64,000 bases of DNA from Streptomyces sp. DHE7-1 (GCA_016432725.1 JACJDG010000003.1:2604001-2668000), one strand, 5' to 3'. Counted from the first letter of the stretch, positions 40,431 to 51,296 are shown. The notes: generated from the sequence alone by a model not told the origin. A program made the numbers and translations.

Positions 40431-41879
40431 CTACTCGAACGGGTCGAACTCGTCGTACTCGCGCAGCGCCTCGTCCCGCTCGGCCTGCTTGTCGCGCCGC
40501 CGCTGGACGGCCGGCCGGGCGGCGTCGAAGCGGTGGTCCTCACCGCGCCGGCCCAGCATCTCGGCGCCGGCCATGGCGGTCGGCTCCCAGTCGAAGACGA
40601 CCGCGTTCTCCTCGGGACCGATGGCCACGCCGTCGCCGTTGCGGGCGCCCGCCTTCATCAACTGGTCCTCGACACCGAGGCGGTTCAGCCGGTCGGCGAG
40701 ATAGCCGACGGCCTCGTCGTTGTTGAAGTCGGTCTGCCGCACCCAGCGCTCCGGCTTGTCGCCGCGCACCCGGAACAGCGGCTCGCCGCCGACCTCCTCG
40801 CGGGTGACGGTGAAGCCCGCGTCGTCCACGGCCTTGGGCCGGATGACGATCCGCGTCGCCTCCTCCTTCGGCTTCGCGGCCCGCGCGCCGGCGACCAGTT
40901 CGCCGAGCCCGAAGGTCAGCTCCTTCAGGCCGATGTGCGCCACCGCCGACACCTCGAAGACGCGGTAGCCGCGCTCCTCCAGGTCGGGGCGGACCATCTC
41001 GGCCAGGTCCTTGCCGTCGGGCACGTCGACCTTGTTCAGGACGACGATGCGGGGACGGTTGTCGAGGCCGCCGTACTGCTTCAGCTCCTCCTCGATGATG
41101 TCGAGGTCGGAGACCGGGTCGCGGTCGGACTCCAGGGTGGCGGTGTCCAGCACGTGCACCAGCACACTGCACCGCTCGACGTGGCGCAGGAACTCGAGGC
41201 CGAGGCCCTTGCCCTGGCTGGCGCCCGGGATCAGGCCCGGCACGTCGGCGATGGTGTAGACGGTGGAACCGGCCGTGACGACACCCAGGTTGGGCACCAG
41301 GGTGGTGAACGGGTAGTCGGCGATCTTCGGCTTGGCCGCGCTGAGCACCGAGATCAGCGAGGACTTGCCCGCGCTCGGGTAGCCGACCAGGGCCACGTCC
41401 GCGACCGTCTTCAGCTCCAGGACGATGTCCTGGAGGTCCCCGGGCTCGCCGAGCAGCGCGAAACCGGGCGCCTTGCGGCGGGCGGAGGCCAGCGCCGCGT
41501 TGCCGAGGCCGCCCCGGCCGCCCTGGGCCGCGACGAACGAGGTGCCGTGGCCGACGAGGTCGGCGAGCACGTTGCCGGCCTTGTCCAGGACGACGGTGCC
41601 GTCCGGCACGGGCAGGACCAGGTCCTGGCCGTCCTTGCCGGAGCGGTTGCCGCCCTCGCCGGGCTTGCCGTTGGTGGCCTTGCGGTGCGGGGAGTGGTGG
41701 TAGTCGAGCAGCGTGGTGACCGACTGGTCGACAGTCAGGATCACGTCGCCGCCACGGCCGCCGTTGCCGCCGTCCGGGCCGCCGAGCGGCTTGAACTTCT
41801 CACGGTGGACGGAGGCACAGCCGTGGCCTCCGTTACCCGCGGCGACATGCAGCTCGACGCGGTCCACGAAGGTGGTCAT
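40431..41879 (-). CDS. obgE: GTPase ObgE/CgtA
   Basis: 482 residues from ATG 41879. Glycine-rich Obg domain (1-158, [16 protein letters not shown]), G domain with [24 protein letters not shown] and LNKVD, and an OCT domain (about 345-425), then a charged tail. Obg acts in 50S assembly and the stress response. In Streptomyces it is linked to the onset of aerial growth. Follows rplU and rpmA in the same direction, but a hairpin separates it from rpmA. Confidence 0.97.
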   Translation of the reverse strand: MTTFVDRVELHVAAGNGGHGCASVHREKFKPLGGPDGGNGGRGGDVILTVDQSVTTLLDYHHSPHRKATNGKPGEGGNRSGKDGQDLVLPVPDGTVVLDKAGNVLADLVGHGTSFVAAQGGRGGLGNAALASARRKAPGFALLGEPGDLQDIVLELKTVADVALVGYPSAGKSSLISVLSAAKPKIADYPFTTLVPNLGVVTAGSTVYTIADVPGLIPGASQGKGLGLEFLRHVERCSVLVHVLDTATLESDRDPVSDLDIIEEELKQYGGLDNRPRIVVLNKVDVPDGKDLAEMVRPDLEERGYRVFEVSAVAHIGLKELTFGLGELVAGARAAKPKEEATRIVIRPKAVDDAGFTVTREEVGGEPLFRVRGDKPERWVRQTDFNNDEAVGYLADRLNRLGVEDQLMKAGARNGDGVAIGPEENAVVFDWEPTAMAGAEMLGRRGEDHRFDAARPAVQRRRDKQAERDEALREYDEFDPFE

Positions 41880-41937
41880 GGTTCATGCCTCCAGAACTAC
41901 GGTGATGTCTCTTGCGTAACACGCGAAAGGCGGACCC

Positions 41938-41967
41938 GCCTTCCCGACCGGGAAGTGAGGTCCGCCT
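41938..41967 (-). terminator. Hairpin between rpmA and obgE
   Basis: Outer 9-bp stem (41938-41946 with 41959-41967) enclosing a second stem (CTTCCC/GGGAAG). It could stop or trim rplU-rpmA transcripts before obgE. Confidence 0.55.
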
Positions 41968-41995
41968 CGCGAAAGGTTCGAACGGAACGCTCGGG

Positions 41996-42250
41996 TCAGG
42001 CGACCGGAACGACGTTCACGACCTTGCGGCCACGGTGGGTACCGAACTCCACCGCACCCGGCTGCAGCGCGAACAGCGTGTCGTCGCCGCCACGGCCGAC
42101 GCCGGCGCCCGGGTGGAAGTGGGTGCCGCGCTGGCGGACCAGGATCTCACCAGCGTTGACGACCTGACCGCCGAAGCGCTTCACGCCGAGCCGCTGGGCA
42201 TTGGAGTCGCGACCGTTCCGGGTGGACGATGCGCCCTTCTTGTGTGCCAT
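41996..42250 (-). CDS. rpmA: 50S ribosomal protein L27
   Basis: 84 residues, [20 protein letters not shown], the typical L27 opening, whose N-terminus reaches the peptidyl-transferase centre. There is no Firmicutes-type cleaved leader. 14 bases after the rplU stop, so co-transcribed. Confidence 0.98.
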   Translation of the reverse strand: MAHKKGASSTRNGRDSNAQRLGVKRFGGQVVNAGEILVRQRGTHFHPGAGVGRGGDDTLFALQPGAVEFGTHRGRKVVNVVPVA

Positions 42251-42264
42251 TTCTCCTCAGTCCC

Positions 42265-42585
42265 TTACTTCGCAGCCGCGGGGATCTCAGTGACCTTGAT
42301 CGCCGTGTACTGCTGGCGGTGGCCCTGGCGACGGCGGTAGCCCGTCTTGTTCTTGTAGCGCAGAATGTCGATCTTCTGGCCCTTGTGGTGGTCCACGACC
42401 TCGGCCTGGACCTTGATGCCGGCCAGCACCCACGGGTCGCTGGTCACAGCGTCGCCGTCGACAACGAGCAGGGTCGAGAGCTCGACCGTGTCGCCAACCT
42501 TGGCGGTGGAAATCTTGTCAACCTCAACGATGTCGCCGACAGCAACCTTGTGCTGGCGACCACCGCTGCGCACGATGGCGTACAC
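42265..42585 (-). CDS. rplU: 50S ribosomal protein L21
   Basis: 106 residues from GTG 42585 ([20 protein letters not shown]). L21 signature RQHKVAVGD and C-terminal [22 protein letters not shown] longer frame to 42732 has no conserved residues. First gene of the rplU-rpmA pair. Confidence 0.97.
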   Translation of the reverse strand: MYAIVRSGGRQHKVAVGDIVEVDKISTAKVGDTVELSTLLVVDGDAVTSDPWVLAGIKVQAEVVDHHKGQKIDILRYKNKTGYRRRQGHRQQYTAIKVTEIPAAAK

Positions 42586-42773
42586 GCGGATCTCACTCTC
42601 TCGCTCGGGAACGGCACCCCCGCAGTCCAGCCGCCCGGGCATGAACACGGACAGCCTCTCCCGGCCACCGAGGCACCCGGGAGGAAGAGGTTTACGGGGA
42701 TGTGGCGTGCCAGTCGACACGCCGACGGTCAAGGTTACGGGGCCACGGCCGAAGGGGTCAAACCGGGCCCGGC

Positions 42774-42810
42774 GGGTGTGGGGCCGGTCACGTGGACCGG
42801 CCCCACACCC
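42774..42810 (-). terminator. rne terminator, 16-bp perfect stem
   Basis: Arms 42774-42789 and 42795-42810 perfectly complementary with a 5-base loop, eight bases past the RNase E/G stop. Strong; separates rne from rplU-rpmA. Confidence 0.8.
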
Positions 42811-42817
42811 GAGGGCG

Positions 42818-45800
42818 TCAGCCCTCGTCGCCGGCGGGGACCGTGGTGGTCTTCTTCGCCGTCGTCTTGGCGGCGGCCGTCTTGACGGTCTTGGCCGCCT
42901 TCTTGGCCGTCGTCTTCTTGGCGGCCGTCTTCTTGGCCGCGGTCTTCTTGGTGGCCGCCTTCTTCGCGGTGGCCTTCTTGGCGGTCTTGCGGGCCGCCTT
43001 CTTGGCCGGAACCGCCTCCTCGACGGTCTCCTCGGCGGCGGGCGCCTCGGTCACCGTCCCGGCGGCGGCCGGGGTCTCCTCCGGCGCGGCCGACGGGACG
43101 ACCGTCACGGCCGTCTCCTCGGACGCGGTCGGCGCGGTGGCCTTGCGCACGGCACGGCGGCGCGGGCGGGCCGGGGCCGCGCTCTCCGCCTCCGCGGCCG
43201 GGGCCGGGGCCTCGGCGGCGGGCTGCTCCACCGGGGCGGCGGGCGCGGTCTCGGACACCGTCAGCACGGCGGCCTCGGCTCCCGCGGGGGAACCGGCGGG
43301 CGCCGACACCTTCCGGGTGGCCCGGCGACGCGTACGGCCCTTGGGCGCGGCCTCCTCGGCGGCGGGCTCGGCCTTCGGCTCCGGAACCGTCTGGTCCTCG
43401 GCGGCCACGGGCTCGGCCAGCGCCTCGGCGGCGGGCTCGGGCCGCACCGGACGCGCGGCCGCCTCCTCGGCGGTGACGTCCTGGGCGGTCGGCGCGGCGG
43501 CGGCCACGGCCGCCTCCGTGCTCGGGGCCTTCTCGGGCTCCGGGGCCTGCGCGGCCCTCTCCGCCTTCGGGGCCTTCTCCGCCTTCGGCGCACCCGCCGG
43601 TGCCGAGGCCCGGCGGCTCGCGCGGCGGCGGGAACGGCCGCGGCCGGCGGCCGCCTCCGCCTCGGCGACGCTGCTGTACAGCTCCTCGTCCGGCGCGAAG
43701 TCCGGTCCGGGCAGCGCGACGGGCTCGGCGAGCTCGGCGGCCACCTCGACGGCGGTCTCCACCTCGGGCTCGACGGCCTCGCCGGTCTCCACCGCCACGG
43801 CGGCGGTCTCGTGCACGTGCTCCTGCGCTTCGCCGCCCCGGCCGCGCTTCTTGCGCTTGCCGCCACCGCCGCCGCCTCCGGCCGCGACCGGCTGCTCCAT
43901 GTGGACGATGACACCGCGGCCGTTGCAGTGGACACAGGTCTCGGAGAACGACTCCAGCAGGCCCTGGCCGACCCGCTTGCGGGTCATCTGCACCAGGCCC
44001 AGCGAGGTCACCTCGGCGACCTGGTGCTTGGTCCGGTCCCGGCCCAGGCACTCCAGCAGGCGCCGCAGCACCAGGTCCCGGTTGGACTCGAGCACCATGT
44101 CGATGAAGTCGATGACGATGATGCCGCCGAGGTCGCGCAGCCGGAGCTGGCGCACGATCTCCTCGGCCGCCTCCAGGTTGTTCCTGGTGACCGTCTCCTC
44201 GAGGTTGCCGCCCTGACCGGTGAACTTGCCGGTGTTCACGTCGACGACGACCATCGCCTCGGTCCGGTCGATCACCAGCGAACCGCCGCTCGGCAGCCAG
44301 ACCTTGCGGTCCAGCGCCTTGGCGAGCTGCTCGTCGATCCGGTAGGTGGCGAAGACGTCGACCTCGCTGGTCCACTTCGACAGCCGCTCGGCGAGGTCGG
44401 GCGCCACGTGCGACACGTAGCCGTGGATGGTCTGCCACGCCTCGTCGCCGCTGACGACGACCTTGGAGAAGTCCTCGTTGAAGATGTCGCGGACGACCCG
44501 GACGGTCATGTCCGGCTCGCCGTAGAGCAGCGTCGGGGCGTTGCCGCTCTTGGCCTTCTTCTGGATCTCCTCCCACTGCGCCTGGAGCCGCTCGACGTCA
44601 CGGCGCAGCTCGTCCTCGCTCGCGCCCTCGGCGGCGGTGCGCACGATGACGCCCGCGTCCTCGGGGACGATCTTCTTGAGGATGGTCTTCAGCCGGGCCC
44701 GCTCGGTGTCGGGCAGCTTGCGGCTGATGCCGGTCATCGAGCCCTCGGGCACGTACACGAGGTAGCGGCCCGGGAGGGAGACCTGGCTGGTCAGGCGGGC
44801 GCCCTTGTGACCGATGGGGTCCTTCGTCACCTGGACGAGCACCGACTGGCCGGACTTGAGGGCGGCCTCGATCCGGCGCGGCCCGTTGCCCATGCCGAGC
44901 GCCCCGAAGTTGACCTCACCGGCGTACAGGACGGCGTTGCGGCCCTTGCCGATGTCGATGAAGGCGGCCTCCATCGACGGCAGCACGTTCTGGACCTTGC
45001 CCAGGTAGACGTTGCCGACGTACGAGGTCGACTGCTCCTTGTTGACGTAGTGCTCGACCAGCACGTCGTCCTCGAGCACGCCGATCTGGGTGCGCTCGCC
45101 GTGCTGGCGCACGACCATCACACGCTCGACGGCCTCGCGACGGGCCAGGAACTCGGCCTCGGTGATGATCGGGACGCGCCGGCGGCCCTGCTCGCGGCCC
45201 TCACGGCGGCGCTGCTTCTTGGCCTCCAGACGGGTCGAGCCCTTGATGGACTGCACCTCGTCGGACGGCTCGGCGGGCTTGCGGGGCTCGCGGACCTTGA
45301 CGACCGTGCGCTCCGGGTCGTCGGTGCCCGACTCGGCCTCGCCGCCGCTCTCACCGGCGCGGCGACGGCGACGGCGCCGGCGACGGCTGGAGCTGGAGCC
45401 CCCGGACTCCTCGTCCCGGGCCTCCTCGGCGTCCTCGTCCTCCTGCTCGGCGGTGTCCTCGGCGTCCTGCGCGGCCTGCTCGGCGGCCAGTTCGTCGGAC
45501 TCGGCGTCCGCGCCCTCACCGGCCTCGCCGTCGGCGGCGTCACCACGGCGACGGCGACGGCCGCCCCGGCGACGGCGGCGGCGCGAACCGGACTCCTCGG
45601 AGCCCTCGGCCTCGTCGCCCTCGTCACCCTCGGCGAGGTCCTCGGCGGCCGCCTCGGCCTCCTCCGGCTCCTCGGCCTCGGCGGGACGCGTCTCCTCGGC
45701 GGCACCCCGGCGGCGACGGCGACGGCGGGCGCCGGCCTCGGCGCGCTCCTCCGGGTACGCCTCGGTCTCCTCCTCGGGCTCCTCCGCGCCGGCGGCCTCG

Positions 45801-47001
45801 GCCGCGGCCTGGGCGGCCGCCCGCTGCGGGGTCTGGAACTGCGGCTCGGCGAACACCGGCGCCTGGAAAACGGCGACGGCGGGCCGGGCCGGGCGGCGCG
45901 GCGACCCGGCCTCGTCGGCCTCGGTCCGCGCGGGCGCGGCGAATCCGGTCGCGGCCTGCCGGACGACCCGGCGACGGCGGCGCGGGCCGCCCTCCTCGGC
46001 GGGGGTCTCGGCGGCGGGGGCCTTCGGCGCCTCGGGAGCCCTGGTCTCCTCGGCGGTCGCGGTGGCCTCCTCGGCGGCGGGCGCGGCGGCACCGCGGGTG
46101 GCGCGGCGGCGGGTACGGCGCGGAGCGGCCTCCTCGGCGGCCGGGGCGGCCGTGGGCTCCTCCGCGGCGGCCTCCGCCTCGGGGGCGGGAGCGGCGGCGG
46201 CCGGTACGACGGCCTCGGCGGTCTCGGCGGCGGCCGGTGCACCGGCGGGCGCGGACGCGCGGCGGGTGGCGCGGCGGCGGGTACGGCCGGCGGGTGCGGC
46301 CTCCTCCGTCGCGGCGGGAGTCTCGGCGGCGGCCGAGGCCTCCGCGACGGGGGCGGCCTCGGCGGCGGCCGGAGCGGCCTCGGAGACCTCGGGGGTCTCG
46401 GTGGCCTTCGGCTCACCGGCGGGCGCGGCGGCGCGCCGGGTGGCACGGCGACGCGGGCGGGCCGGGGCGGCGGCCTCGGGCTCCGCGGCCTCCTCCGTGT
46501 TCGCCTCGGTCCGGGCGGGCTGGGTCTCGGCGGCGGGCACCACGGCCTCCGTCTCGGCCGGGGCTCCGGCGGGCGCGGACGCACGGCGGGTCGCCCGGCG
46601 GCGGGTACGCGGCGGTGCGGGTTCCTCGGTGGTGCCGGCGTCCTCGACGGCCTCGGCCGGCTCGGCGGAACCGGCGGCCTCGGTGGCCGGCACGACCGTC
46701 TCGGCGGCCTCGGCGGCGGCCGGTGCCCCGGCCGGCGCGGCGGCGCGGCGGGTGGCCCGGCGGCGGGTCCGCGCGGGGGCGCGGGCTCCTCGGCCGCGGC
46801 GGGGACCGCCACGTCCTCCGCCTCGGCGATCTCGTCCACTTCCGCGGCCGGTATGGCCGGCACGGTGACCTCGGCGGGTGCCTCGGCCGCGCCGGGCGGG
46901 CCCGCCGGGCGGGAAGCGGCACGGCGACGCCTGCGCGGCGGCAGGGTGTCGCTCGGCGTGTTCAGTTCGGAACCCTCGTTGGGTTCGGTCGGTTCGAGCA
47001 T
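42818..47001 (-). CDS. rne: RNase E/G family endoribonuclease with very long disordered arms, one frameshift
   Basis: About 1394 residues from ATG 47001 if one C is added at the run 46775-46779; as written the uninterrupted frame begins near 46693. The catalytic core lies in the middle: S1 domain ([20 protein letters not shown]), DNase-I-like part with [13 protein letters not shown] and IIVIDFIDM, Zn-link CVHCNGRG. Both arms are Ala/Pro/Glu-rich and carry about eight or nine copies of an Arg-rich module ([15 protein letters not shown]). The C-terminus is a Lys/Ala histone-H1-like tail. It starts mRNA decay and rRNA/tRNA processing. The Streptomyces enzyme is similarly large. Confidence 0.93.
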
Positions 47002-47263
47002 GCGGGCGTTTCTCCCGTCAGGCTCCCGGGCGCCGCGCCTGGTCCGGCGCCGGTCCCGAGGGACCGTTCACCGTTGACGTCCGCGGTCCGCGCGATGCGC
47101 GGTGACCGCCGTCCGGGGCGCGGGCGCCGCACGGGAGCACTCTGTGTCCTGTCTCGCCGGTTCCGTACGCCTTGTCGGTACGGCCTGGCGAAAGTCTTCT
47201 GGTCGGTGCGCTGCCCGACCCAGGTGGCTCCCGAGTCCGAGGGCGGCGCTACGACGTCCGTCC

Positions 47264-48040
47264 CTACGCGGAACCTTCCGGCGTCGGCGTCGTCGCGGCG
47301 GCGGCCGGTGTGGCCGTCAGGGCCTCGGCTGCCTCGCGGTCGGGCGCGAGCGGGTCGGTCACCGTGCCGGTCTCTTCATCGAACAGCCCCTGCGCCAGCC
47401 TGGTCACCGCTGCGGGGACCGGCGGCGCCAGGTCGGCCACGGCGCGGAGACCGGACAGGACGTCGTCGGGTCGTACGGCAGGCGTCACGTGCCGAACAAC
47501 CAGCCGCAGTATCGCACAGGGCTGGTCGGTCGGCCCATCAGCCCGCGAACTGGGCGTTTCCAGGTTCGCGACCGCCGGGCGGGCGTCGAAGGTACGGACG
47601 CCGTTCTTGGTCATGCGCTGCACCTCGACGGCGTCGGCCTCCATGAAGGCCTCGACCGCGCGCCGGGCGTCGAGCGGGTCGACGCCGTCCAGCCGCAGCT
47701 CCCACACGGAGGCCGTGAGCCGGTCGGCGAGTCCCGAGGTCCGTGCCTCGACCGCGTCGACGATGTCCAGCCCGGTGGGCAGCGACTCGTCGAGGAGGAC
47801 GCGCAGGGGTTCGGGGTCCCGCGCCGCGGTCAGCGCGATCTCCAGGTACTCCGCTTCACTGCCCGTGCCGGTGGGTGCGGCATTGGCGTACGACACCTTC
47901 GGGTGCGGTGTGAACCCCGCCGAGTACGCCATGGGCACCTCGGCGCGGCGCAGCGCACGCTCGAAGGCGCGCTGGAAGTCACGGTGGCTGGTGAACCGGA
48001 GGCGGCCGCGCTTGGTGTAGCGCAGTCGGATGCGCTGCAC
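47264..48040 (-). CDS. Radical-SAM-associated protein (TIGR03936/DUF2344 family)
   Basis: 258 residues from GTG 48040 (VQRIRLRYTKRGRLRFTSHR). A CTG at 48082 would add KRQPEGPPPAPA, so the start is uncertain. Family signature: RFTSHRDFQRAFERALRRAE, then PMAYSAGFTPHPKVSYA. Members normally accompany a B12-binding radical SAM protein (TIGR03960) and rne, and may form one protein with it. Here rne is next door, but no radical SAM gene occurs in the genes upstream within this window. Function unknown; probably tRNA or rRNA modification. Confidence 0.87.
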   Translation of the reverse strand: MQRIRLRYTKRGRLRFTSHRDFQRAFERALRRAEVPMAYSAGFTPHPKVSYANAAPTGTGSEAEYLEIALTAARDPEPLRVLLDESLPTGLDIVDAVEARTSGLADRLTASVWELRLDGVDPLDARRAVEAFMEADAVEVQRMTKNGVRTFDARPAVANLETPSSRADGPTDQPCAILRLVVRHVTPAVRPDDVLSGLRAVADLAPPVPAAVTRLAQGLFDEETGTVTDPLAPDREAAEALTATPAAAATTPTPEGSA

Positions 48041-48086
48041 CGCGGGTGCGGGCGGCGGGCCTTCGGGCTGTCGCTTGCCCAGTGTC

Positions 48087-49177
48087 CTAGTCCTTCGTGA
48101 GTGCGGTGGTACTCCTACCAAGAGTACGTGCCGCGCGGCCCCCGGGTTCCCGCCGGTCCACGGCGGCCGGCGGCCGGGGCTCGCCGAGCAGCGTCCGCCT
48201 GAGGTCCGCGCGCGCCTGCCGCACGGTGTCACGGGCGGTGGCCAGCGCCTGCCGCACGGTCCGCCCCACCACGCGCGCCGCCCCGGCGGCGGGCCGCAGC
48301 ACATGGTCCCGGAGGGCGTGCCCGACGGGGGTGAGGACCGTCCGGTACACCCAGCGCACCGGTTCCACGAGGATCCACCGGACGAGGGTCCCGAGCACCC
48401 GCCCGACGGCCCGCGAGATCCGCCCGGCGATCCGCCAGGCGTGCCCGAGGGCCGCCCGGTCTCCCGCGCGACGACGGCCAGGACCCGCCCCACGGGCACC
48501 AGCACCCGGCGCCACAGGGCGAGGGCAGGCAGCACGAGCAGGACGCGGGCCGTCCAGTACAGGACGGCGCCGGTCCCCGTGACGACGGCGGTCACGAGCC
48601 ACGCCAGGGCCCGCCCCACGGGAGCCAGCACCCACGCGTACAGCCACCGCGCCGGGACCACCAGCAGATACCGCCCCAGCCGGGCCACGACGGCGCACAC
48701 CCCCGTCCCGGCCGCGGCGAGCAGCAGGCCGGCGCCCTTCAGCAGCCAGGCGATCCCCCGCCCGACGGGAGCCAGCACGCGCGCGTACAGCCACCGGAGC
48801 GCGGCTCCGGTCACCCGGGCGCCCCGGGCGAGGCCATGCCCGAGGGGCGTCAGCGCGTACCGGTACAGCCATGACGCCGGTACGACGACGAGCACGTTCC
48901 CGAGCCACCCCAGCGCCTTCCCGGCGGGCACCACGACCCACCGCCACAGCGCGACGAGGGGCCACACGAACAGGGCCCGGCCGAGCCACCGCAGCGCGCG
49001 GCCGAGCGGACGCAGCACCGTGCGGGCCACGAAGCGCCCGGCGACGGTCAGCGCGTCCCACACCAGCCGTACGGGCACCACCAGCACGAGGACGACGATC
49101 CGCACCGGCACGCGGATCGCCACGGCCAGGCATCCTTCCGGGTACGGCGGCTGGGCGGGCGGCTTGTCGAGGTCCAT
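48087..49177 (-). pseudogene. Repeat-built membrane-associated protein, one frameshift
   Basis: 363 residues from ATG 49177 once one base is restored at 48455-48457. The protein consists of about seven degenerate repeats of 30-40 residues, each with a VLxPxGRxLxWL core (VLRPLGRALRWL, VVVPAGKALGWL, VLAPVGRGIAWL, VLAPVGRALAWL, VLVPVGRVLAVV, VLTPVGHALRDH) and Trp/Arg-rich helices. Each repeat could be one amphipathic or membrane helix. No database family comes to mind. Lies 4-5 bases upstream of the TIGR03936 coding region's longest form. Function unknown. Confidence 0.65.
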
Positions 49178-49215
49178 ACCCCTACGGACGCAGCGGGCGC
49201 CCCCGCGGATGCGCT

Positions 49216-49287
49216 GGGCCTGTCTGACAATTCCCGTCCGCCGCGCGGCCGCCCTGCGGGCGACGACGCGAATTGCCAGACAGGCCC
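49216..49287. repeat. 72-bp palindrome with GGGCCTGTC ends (MITE-like or terminator)
   Basis: 18-base inverted ends, 49216-49233 and 49270-49287, with one mismatch, starting GGGCCTGTC and ending GACAGGCCC, around a 36-base GC-rich core that can also fold. It abuts the stop codon of the membrane gene at 49287. The ends look like those of IS5-type elements, but no clear target duplication is seen. It may equally be a terminator. Confidence 0.6.
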
Positions 49288-49886
49288 TAGGCCACGCGCG
49301 CCTTGTACGACTCCGGGTAGCGCTCGGTGAACTTGATGACCCCCACCAGCAGGACGATCGGGACGACCCAGTTGAACCAGTCGTCCATGGACGGGTTCCG
49401 GATGGCCAGCCAGGTGGAGAGCGCCATGAGGGCGAAGACCACGCCCCAGGCCGCGGTCAGCACCCGGTTGATGTGCGCGAAGACGGGCGAGTCCCAGTAC
49501 TCGCGGGGTGTCTGCTGCCGGGCGTACTGCGCGGTGAAGGGATCGGCGAACAGCGACCCCAGCGCGACGACGGCCACGACGCCGTTGGAGATGACCTGGG
49601 CGTAGGTCTCCAGCCAGAGGAGTTGCGAGCGGTCCAGGGCGAGCGCCAGGACCGTGATGACCGCGAAGAACACGATGCCGACCATGTCCAGGAGGAAGAA
49701 CCTGCCCCGGAGCATGTCCTTGCCCGACAGCACGATCGCGGCGATCAGCGCGGCGAGCGCCGCGTACTCCCAGGTGCTGGGGCTGGCGACCACTCCGAAG
49801 ATGATCCAGGGGGCGAAGGACAGGAACACGCCGCCCGTGCCCACGGGTTTCTGTGTCGGCGCCTTCGTCGCCGTCTGCTGCGCCAT
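49287..49886 (-). CDS. Polytopic membrane protein of unknown function
   Basis: 199 residues from ATG 49886, with GGGAGGAC before it. Five or six spans (FAPWIIFGVVA, YAALAALIAAIVLSG, FFLLDMVGIVFFAVITVLAL, VISNGVVAVVALGSLF, LTAAWGVVFALMALSTW, WVVPIVLLVGVIKF). The conserved-looking loop YARQQTPREYWDSPVFAHIN resembles none I know. Divergent from the hydrolase gene, so they may share a control region. Confidence 0.82.
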   Translation of the reverse strand: MAQQTATKAPTQKPVGTGGVFLSFAPWIIFGVVASPSTWEYAALAALIAAIVLSGKDMLRGRFFLLDMVGIVFFAVITVLALALDRSQLLWLETYAQVISNGVVAVVALGSLFADPFTAQYARQQTPREYWDSPVFAHINRVLTAAWGVVFALMALSTWLAIRNPSMDDWFNWVVPIVLLVGVIKFTERYPESYKARVA

Positions 49887-50048
49887 GGGAGTCCTCCCGT
49901 CGGATGTCGGGACCCGCGCCCCCTCCCCCATGGTCCCGTGGCCGGTCGCCCGCCGCTCGTCGTGCACGGCGGGCACACGGCCCCTACCGTGAGAGACGCG
50001 GTCGGGGACGTACACGGGGGTGCCGTCACGGCCTGTCCGGGAGCCGCC

Positions 50049-51296
50049 ATGACCCACCGATTCAGCGAGAACGTCCAGTTCGACTACGAGATCAGGCTCG
50101 CCCTGGGCTCGGCCTGGCGTCAGGGCGCGGATCCCGGCGAGGTGCTGGCCACCGCCGCGGCCGTCGCGGACGCCGACGGGCAGCGGTGGTTCGACGCCTG
50201 GGTGGGACTGGGCCGCGCGGTCCGGGAGCGGGCCGACCGCGCCGCCGCCAAAGGCCACACGGTGAGCGCCCGGGACGGGTGGCTGCGTGCCGCCGGCTAC
50301 TTCGGTACGGCCCTGGTGGGCGTCGACGCGGTCGCCGATCCCGGGAAACGGCTGGCCGAGGTGTTCCCGGAGCACCGGGCTTGCTTCGACCGCTTCCTGC
50401 GCGCCTGGGACCCGCCGGCCGAACCGGTGGCCGTCCCGTACGAGGGCACGACGCTGCCCGGGTACCTCGTCGGCCCGCCCGGCGCCACCGGTCCGCTGCC
50501 GACACTGATCGCCAACAACGGCAGCGACGGACCGGTCAGTTCCGCCTGGACGCTGCTGGGCGCGCCCGCGGTGGCCCGCGGGTACCGGGTCCTGCTCTTC
50601 GACGGGCCGGGTCAGCAGTCGACCCTCTTCGAGCGCGGGATGACCTTCCGGCCGGACTGGGAGAACGTCGTCACCCCGGTCGTGGACTTCCTCCGCTCCC
50701 GCCCGGACGTCGACGCCCGGCGGATCGTCCTGGCCGGCATCAGCCAGGCCGGGTACTGGGTGCCGCGGGCCCTCGCCTTCGAGCACCGGATCGTCGCCGC
50801 GGTCGCCGACCCGGGCGTGGTCCGCGTGGTGGACAGCTGGTGGCACAACCTGGGCCCGGAACTGCGGGAGTTGTGGGAGTCCGGCGACCGCGAGGCCTTC
50901 GACGGCTTCCTCGGGGAGGGGCTGAGCCAGGACCCGGCGCTCGCCGCGACATGGCGCTGGCGGGCCAAGCCGTACGGCATCGAATCGCCGTCCGATCTGC
51001 TGGCGGAGGTCTCCCGGTACGACGTCGCGCCCGTCGCCGGCCGGATCACCACCCCGCTGCTGATCACCGACCCGGACGGCGAGCACTTCTGGCCCGGCGC
51101 CTCGCGGGAGTTGTTCGATCTGCTGCCCGGCCCGAAACACCTGGTGCGCTTCACCGAGGAGGAGGGTGCGCACCTGCACTGCGAGCCCCTGGGCCGGGCC
51201 CTGTTCGAGCAGCGCGTCTTCGACTGGCTGGAGGCCCGTGTCGCCGCCGCCGGGGCTCCCCTGTCACCGAACGACCACAGCCGGGTAACACATTGA
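50049..51296 (+). CDS. Alpha/beta hydrolase (FrsA / pseudooxynicotine-hydrolase-like)
   Basis: 415 residues from ATG 50049, with GGGAG six bases upstream. A helical N-terminal cap (about 1-120) precedes an alpha/beta-hydrolase core. Oxyanion region IANNGSDGPVSS, nucleophile elbow VLAGISQAGYW, acid in ITDPDGEHFW, catalytic His in EGAHLHCEPL. The architecture is that of dipeptidyl-peptidase-like esterases such as 2,6-dihydropseudooxynicotine hydrolase. Cytosolic, no signal peptide. Substrate unknown. Monocistronic by context. Confidence 0.88.
   Translation: MTHRFSENVQFDYEIRLALGSAWRQGADPGEVLATAAAVADADGQRWFDAWVGLGRAVRERADRAAAKGHTVSARDGWLRAAGYFGTALVGVDAVADPGKRLAEVFPEHRACFDRFLRAWDPPAEPVAVPYEGTTLPGYLVGPPGATGPLPTLIANNGSDGPVSSAWTLLGAPAVARGYRVLLFDGPGQQSTLFERGMTFRPDWENVVTPVVDFLRSRPDVDARRIVLAGISQAGYWVPRALAFEHRIVAAVADPGVVRVVDSWWHNLGPELRELWESGDREAFDGFLGEGLSQDPALAATWRWRAKPYGIESPSDLLAEVSRYDVAPVAGRITTPLLITDPDGEHFWPGASRELFDLLPGPKHLVRFTEEEGAHLHCEPLGRALFEQRVFDWLEARVAAAGAPLSPNDHSRVTH

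Noticed and set aside
42365..47077. A 1570-codon open frame on the plus strand opposite rne
   Set aside because: High-GC shadow of the Ala/Arg-rich RNase E/G gene; low-complexity product with no domain.
48030..50048. Long N-terminal extension of the alpha/beta hydrolase frame
   Set aside because: Arg/Thr/Pro-rich, antisense to three genes; the ATG at 50049 has a good ribosome site and family-like N-terminus.
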